26,441 nt of DNA from Candidatus Accumulibacter iunctus (GTDB lineage Bacteria > Pseudomonadota > Gammaproteobacteria > Burkholderiales > Rhodocyclaceae), in assembly GCA_002345025.1 (NCBI GenBank), contig DDUX01000104.1:1-26441 (forward strand). The letters run 5' to 3'. Numbering within the stretch: position 1 is the stretch's first letter; every line of letters begins with the position of its first letter. Shown here piece by piece: positions 22,577 to 26,441 of this stretch. The translations under genes and the position numbers were made by a program. The notes below the pieces were generated by a model, which was not told the DNA's origin, searched no databases, and worked only from the letters and a program-made list of their open reading frames with translations.

Positions 22577-24112
22577 ATGCTCCAACTTGCGACGCTGATC
22601 CGCCACCACGCGGCGTTTCGACCCGATGAGCTGGCGGTCGTCTTTGAACACGAGCGCCTGAACTGGCGCGACTTCGCTGCGCGCGTCGATCGCTGCGCCT
22701 GTCTGCTGCAGTGGCTCGGCGTGCGTCGGGGCGATCGTGTCGCCACCGCTCTCACCAACTGCCGCGAGTTGCTCGAGATCTACTGGGCGGTGCCGGCGAT
22801 CGGCGCCGTCCTCGTGCCGCTGAGCCCGCTGCTGCTGGCCTCCGGCCTCGCCAGCCTACTCCGCGACGCGGGTGCCGTCTGCCTGATCACCCAGCGTTCG
22901 CTGGCGCCGATGCTCGACGAGGTGCGCCACGAGCTGCCGCAACTGCGCGCCGACCACATGCTGCTGGTGGATGGCGCCAGCGGTGATTTCCCCGATTACC
23001 GGGCGCTGCTCAACAGTTGTCCCGAGGGCAGTTACAGTGCGGCGCCGGTAGGCCAGGACGAACTGTTCAACATCATGTACACCAGCGGCACCACCGGCCT
23101 GCCGAAAGGCATCATGCACAGTCATTTCGTCCGCGCGATGTACTGCACGCTCTTTGCGGCCGCTTGGCGGATGCGGCCCGAGTCGGTCGTCCTGCATACG
23201 GGCGCGATCGTCTTCAACGGCGCCTTCGTCACCCTGATGCCCTGCTTCTACCTCGGTGCGCGCTACGTTCTGCAGCGGCAGTTCGACGCGGTCGAGGCAA
23301 TCGAGATCATCGCCCGCGAACGCGTCACACACACCATGATGGTGCCGGCGCAGATCATCAACCTGCTCAACGCGCCGAACTTCTCGCCCGACAAGCTCGC
23401 CTCGCTGGAGATGATCCTGTCGCTCGGCGCGCCGCTCTACCAGGAACACAAGGATCAGCTCAACCATCTGCTGCCGAACCGCTTTTACGAGCTCTACGGT
23501 CTGACCGAGGGTTTCTGGACGATTCTCGACCGCACGCAGTCGTTGCGCAAGTCGGGGTCGGTCGGCTCGCCGCCCTGCTTCTACGAGATGCGCATCGTGC
23601 GCGACGACGGCAGTGACGCCGAAGCCGGCGAAGTCGGCGAGATCGTCGGTCGCGGCCCGTCGTTGATGCTCGGCTACTACGGCCGGACCGACCTCACCGA
23701 CCAGGCGATCCGCGATGGCTGGCTCCATACCGGCGATCTCGGCTATGCGGACGGTGAGGGCTACCTCTACCTCGTCGACCGCAAGAAGGACATGATCGAC
23801 AGTGGCGGCGTCAAGGTCTACCCGAAGGACATCGAGGAGGTTGCCGCGCGTCACCCGGCGATCCGTGAAGTCGCCGTGTTCGGGGTCGCGCACGAGAAAT
23901 GGGGCGAGACGCCGGTCGCCGCCGTCCTGCTGCGTGCCGGTGCCAGTGCCACCGCCAGGGAACTGCGGGACTGGATCAACGACCGCGTCGGCGCGCGCTA
24001 CCAGCGGTTGCACGCCGTCCAGATCATGGACGACTTCCCACGCAACGCTGCCGGCAAGACGCTCAAGCGCGAGATGCGCGACGCCTACAAATTACGGGGA
24101 CAGTATATGTAA
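22577..24112 (+). CDS. AMP-dependent acyl-CoA synthetase/ligase
   Basis: Activates a carboxylic acid with ATP and CoA through an acyl-adenylate. The 511-residue product has the ANL-family motifs in order: P-loop YTSGTTGLPKG (168-178), the aromatic YELYGLTEG (304-312), GWLHTGDLGY (381-390), hinge DRKKDMIDSGG (401-411) and the C-terminal catalytic Lys494 in NAAGKTLKRE. No membrane segment is seen. The chain length of the substrate cannot be read; the sequence resembles medium/long-chain or cyclic-acid CoA ligases. The ATG has GGAGGG eight bases upstream. It is divergent from the PHA synthase-like gene across a 592-base gap that may regulate both. Confidence 0.93.
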   Translation: MLQLATLIRHHAAFRPDELAVVFEHERLNWRDFAARVDRCACLLQWLGVRRGDRVATALTNCRELLEIYWAVPAIGAVLVPLSPLLLASGLASLLRDAGAVCLITQRSLAPMLDEVRHELPQLRADHMLLVDGASGDFPDYRALLNSCPEGSYSAAPVGQDELFNIMYTSGTTGLPKGIMHSHFVRAMYCTLFAAAWRMRPESVVLHTGAIVFNGAFVTLMPCFYLGARYVLQRQFDAVEAIEIIARERVTHTMMVPAQIINLLNAPNFSPDKLASLEMILSLGAPLYQEHKDQLNHLLPNRFYELYGLTEGFWTILDRTQSLRKSGSVGSPPCFYEMRIVRDDGSDAEAGEVGEIVGRGPSLMLGYYGRTDLTDQAIRDGWLHTGDLGYADGEGYLYLVDRKKDMIDSGGVKVYPKDIEEVAARHPAIREVAVFGVAHEKWGETPVAAVLLRAGASATARELRDWINDRVGARYQRLHAVQIMDDFPRNAAGKTLKREMRDAYKLRGQYM

Positions 24113-24490
24113 TTCTCTGGCGGCTGGCTCTCCGGCCGCCTGGCTGCCGTGTCCCGTGCGCTGCCGGCTCGAGGGCGCTCCGTCGCCACGGATCCACGTT
24201 CGCTCGATCGTTGCCGCGTTCGGGCCATTGGATTGTCTGCCGCGCCGATGCATGGGGACGACCCACGGGTCGTGGTGCGTGCCCGGCGTAGCGATTGGGC
24301 TGTGCTTCGCAGCGAGATGAGCGCAGTCGAACGGCTCGAGCGCGCCCGCATCGGTGCAGCCGGGAGGTGTCGGAATTCTTGGCATCGCTGCCCGGTTCTC
24401 GCTCGACGCCAAAACAGGAATCTCTTGAAAACCATCAGCTGAACGACATGTCCGGAATCTTCCTTCCGCCAGAGCAAGGGGTCAGGGAGT
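24113..24490. other. Gene-free gap before the PEP-CTERM gene
   Basis: These 378 bases show no conserved open frame. GGCGGC (24119-24124) and GCCGCC (24135-24140) just after the ligase stop can pair but lack a T-run, so they are at best a weak terminator. I see no sigma-54-type GG-N10-GC element of the kind found before some PEP-CTERM genes. Confidence 0.45.
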
Positions 24491-25394
24491 GTGCGCGCCA
24501 GGGGTTCTGGCAGGGCCGGTTGGAGGGGTACCGCGCTGGTCTGTGGGCGGTTTCTGGCAAGTGCTGCCGCGGCGGCTGCAGTCAGCTATTCCGACGTCGG
24601 TGACACGGTGGCCGACCTGACCGGTGCCGGCGACGCGCTGACGCGCTTTCGCAGCGATCTCGGAGCCAACAACGGTGCCGCACCGGCGCCGGGCGTCACC
24701 ACCGGCAGGCGCGAGATCGCTGCGAAAGCGCGGCGGCGCTCGACGCCGTTGCCGATCCAAACTTCATGCCGAATGATCAGTTCAACCGACTGGCAGCGCC
24801 TTTCGCGCGCGGAGCGCAATTCAGTACGCCCGGCAGCGGTTTCTTCGTCAGCCGACGCTGCGAGCAGGACGGTGGTTCGCCAGGTTGCGGCGGTGGCAAC
24901 ATCCTGCTCGGCCTGGGTTCGGGACAGTCGAGCAACGTCAACCTGAAGGCCTTCAGCGAACGGCGGGTCTTCGCTCCGGTTGGCAGCAACCAGATGGATG
25001 TGACCTTCGATGTCGCTGGTTCGCCAGGCACGCGTGGCTCGGTCAGCGCCTTTGGCGCGATCTTCTCGATGTCAAAGTCGCGAATCTGACGACGATGGCG
25101 TTCTTCGACCTGTCGGGGGGTTCGCTCGGCGTCTTTGCGGCAGACTCTGGTGCCGACGGTTCGTTCAGCTTCCTTGGCGTCCGTTTCGACGCTGGCGAGG
25201 CCATCGGCCGCGTTCGGCTGTTCCTGGAAGACATGACCCTACAGGGCCACGGCAGCCTCGGTCCAACCCTCACCGATTATGTGGCGCTCGACGACTTCAT
25301 CTACAGCGAGCCCAAGGCTGTTGCCGAACCCGGCGCCCTTGCCCTGATCGTGGCCGGCTTGCTGGCAGGGGTGGCGCGACGGCGGCGCAGCTGA
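24491..25394 (+). pseudogene. PEP-CTERM sorting-domain protein gene, two frameshifts
   Basis: Three consecutive frames together read as one secreted PEP-CTERM protein. Part 1 (from GTG 24491 to about 24720) gives a signal-peptide-like FLASAAAAAAVSYSD, then ALTRFRSDLGANNGAA and TTGRREI. Part 2 (about 24735-25065) gives LDAVADPNFMPNDQFN, QFSTPGSGFFVS and SAFGAIF. Part 3 (about 25066-25394) gives LDVKVANLTTMAFFD and ends VAEPGALALIVAGLLAGVARRRRS-type: a PEP-like motif, hydrophobic helix and Arg cluster that exosortase systems use to sort proteins to the cell surface. Each junction fits the loss of one base. It may be a true pseudogene or hold sequencing errors. The upstream AAGGGG can serve as ribosome site. 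Confidence 0.7.
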
Positions 25395-25490
25395 ACCCGG
25401 CCAACTGCCGAGCGAAGGTCGGCGCCGCGGTCGGACGCTGGCGAGACGCCGGCGCGGACGAATGCGTGCCGGACGCCGTCCGCTGACCGC

Positions 25491-26183
25491 TCACGCGCGC
25501 GGGTTGCTGCTGCCGGAGTTCGCGTCCGGCTGGCAGAGGAAGTCCAGCAGCGGCATCGCGGCAGCGAAGCGTTGCGTGGCAAGGCTGACCAGATCCTCGG
25601 CGGTCGCTTCGGCGAACGACAGGGGCGCCAGCCCGATGAAGTCCTTGCGTCGGACGTCTTCGATCGCCGGGTGGTCCGCGGCATGGCCGCGCGGCGGCCG
25701 GCTCAGGCTGTCGCCTGCCAGCACCCAGTGCGCCCTGAACTGCGGGTCGTCGCGCACGGCAAACCAGCGCTGCGGGTGATTGGCGATGCGGACGCGGATG
25801 CCGGCGAGCGCGACGGGATCGGGATGCCAGTAACCGGCACCGAGAAAGCAGCCGTCGCTCGCGAGGTGCATGTGGAAGCCCGCTGAGTGGACGTCCGTGC
25901 CGAGTTCGTGCCGGAGCTGGACGCCGACGTTGGTCTTGTAGGGACGCTTGTCGCGGCTGAAGCGCGTGTCGCGGTGAACGCGCATCAGCGAGCCGCCGGT
26001 CGGCCGTGGATCGGCGCGGAAACGCCGGGCGAAGACCCGCAGCTCGGGCGCCATCGCGGCGATGAAGTTGAGCGCGGGCGCGCGGACCAGCGCTTCGTAG
26101 CGCTCCCGATTGGCGGTGAACCACGAGCGCTCGTTGTTGGCCGCAAGCTCGTCGAGGAAGTTGAACGGGGCTTGGCTGAAAAT
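25491..26183 (-). CDS. DUF2461 (TIGR02453) family protein, probable AUU start
   Basis: A 230-residue protein of the DUF2461 family, found widely in bacteria; its biochemical role is unknown. Recognised by FNFLDELAANNERSWF near the N terminus, LMRVHRDTRFSRDKRPYKTN in the middle and GFHMHLASDGCFLGAGYW after it. No ATG, GTG or TTG lies where the family begins. The frame is open to an ATG at 26321, but the extra 46 residues are unlike the family. An ATT at 26183 lies seven bases after a perfect AGGAGG (26191-26196) and matches the usual N terminus, so that start is chosen. Convergent with the PEP-CTERM gene. Confidence 0.82.
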   Translation of the reverse strand: MFSQAPFNFLDELAANNERSWFTANRERYEALVRAPALNFIAAMAPELRVFARRFRADPRPTGGSLMRVHRDTRFSRDKRPYKTNVGVQLRHELGTDVHSAGFHMHLASDGCFLGAGYWHPDPVALAGIRVRIANHPQRWFAVRDDPQFRAHWVLAGDSLSRPPRGHAADHPAIEDVRRKDFIGLAPLSFAEATAEDLVSLATQRFAAAMPLLDFLCQPDANSGSSNPRA

Positions 26184-26190
26184 GGCAATC

Positions 26191-26196
26191 CCTCCT
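26191..26196 (-). promoter_or_regulatory. Strong Shine-Dalgarno site that fixes the DUF2461 start
   Basis: AGGAGG on the minus strand, within AAGGAGGG, lies seven bases before the ATT codon at 26183. No standard start codon in the DUF2461 frame lies at usable spacing; a TTG nearby is out of frame. Confidence 0.7.
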
Positions 26197-26441
26197 TGCC
26201 GGCAATCTGGTTGGGGAAGCGGGCGCTTTGCGCCCGCATTGTTGCGCGTGCCGGGCAGCCGGCAAAGACCATGCGCGTTGCCGCTGCCCGTCCGGATTCC
26301 GGCCGCTTCCGGTAGGGGCATTGACCGCAGATGCTGCCGGCGATCGCCGCGACGGAGGGCGAGCGGCGCATCCTGCTGGCAGACCCATGTGCCGTGCGAG
26401 CGCCCGTTCGGCTGCGCGCGACGGACAGCGACGACGGACAG

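Noticed and set aside
22856..24013. 385-codon open frame on the minus strand
   Set aside because: It is antisense to the acyl-CoA synthetase, which carries all expected motifs.
26416..26441. Short repeat of ACGGACAG at the window end
   Set aside because: Two short copies in GC-rich DNA at an edge; too little sequence to call a repeat element.

Overview
The window is GC-rich chromosomal DNA. Its core genes (ftsK-lolA, nadE-glnB, ppa, trxB, a betaproteobacterial-type DksA, tRNA-Asp, tRNA-Val) point to a betaproteobacterium. A PHA synthase-like protein, a PHB-depolymerase-type esterase and a PEP-CTERM surface protein suggest Rhodocyclales, possibly a Candidatus Accumulibacter relative. That placement is inferred from gene content, not from a database search. 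The first 13 bases match the 3' end of the Illumina adapter, so the window begins at an untrimmed contig end and its first gene is truncated by the assembly.

Layout. 15-932 (+): 3' part of a di/oligopeptide ABC transporter ATPase. 1214-5614 (-): the LysM lytic transglycosylase MltD, tRNA-Asp, a class III cyclase with an FHA domain, a DksA-family protein, and tRNA-Val; both tRNAs have recognisable promoters and intrinsic terminators. 5720-9599 (-): lolA overlapping ftsK, then a Crp/Fnr-type regulator divergent from trxB. 9763-11366 (+): trxB and an Smr-domain protein, facing glnB. 11499-16530 (-): glnB, nadE, ppa, an alpha/beta hydrolase and two glutathione S-transferase-fold proteins.

16799-24112 is a carbon-storage and acyl-CoA block: a large (+) ORF combining an HTH-like N-terminal region with a PHB-depolymerase-type esterase and an uncharacterised C-terminal module; (-) an enoyl-CoA hydratase and a divergent PHA synthase-like protein with a Cys nucleophile; and (+) an acyl-CoA synthetase. 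The 592-base gap between the last two holds a promoter-like element, tandem decamer repeats and a strong intrinsic terminator about 40 bases before the synthase-like start codon. This layout suggests attenuation or a small RNA.

The right end carries a PEP-CTERM gene broken by two apparent one-base deletions and, convergent to it, a DUF2461 protein whose best-supported start codon is AUU. The most noteworthy items are the leader of the synthase-like gene, the composite 16799-19390 ORF with an internal ribosome binding site and start, and the divergent synthase itself. I found no CRISPR array, insertion sequence, rRNA or prophage.
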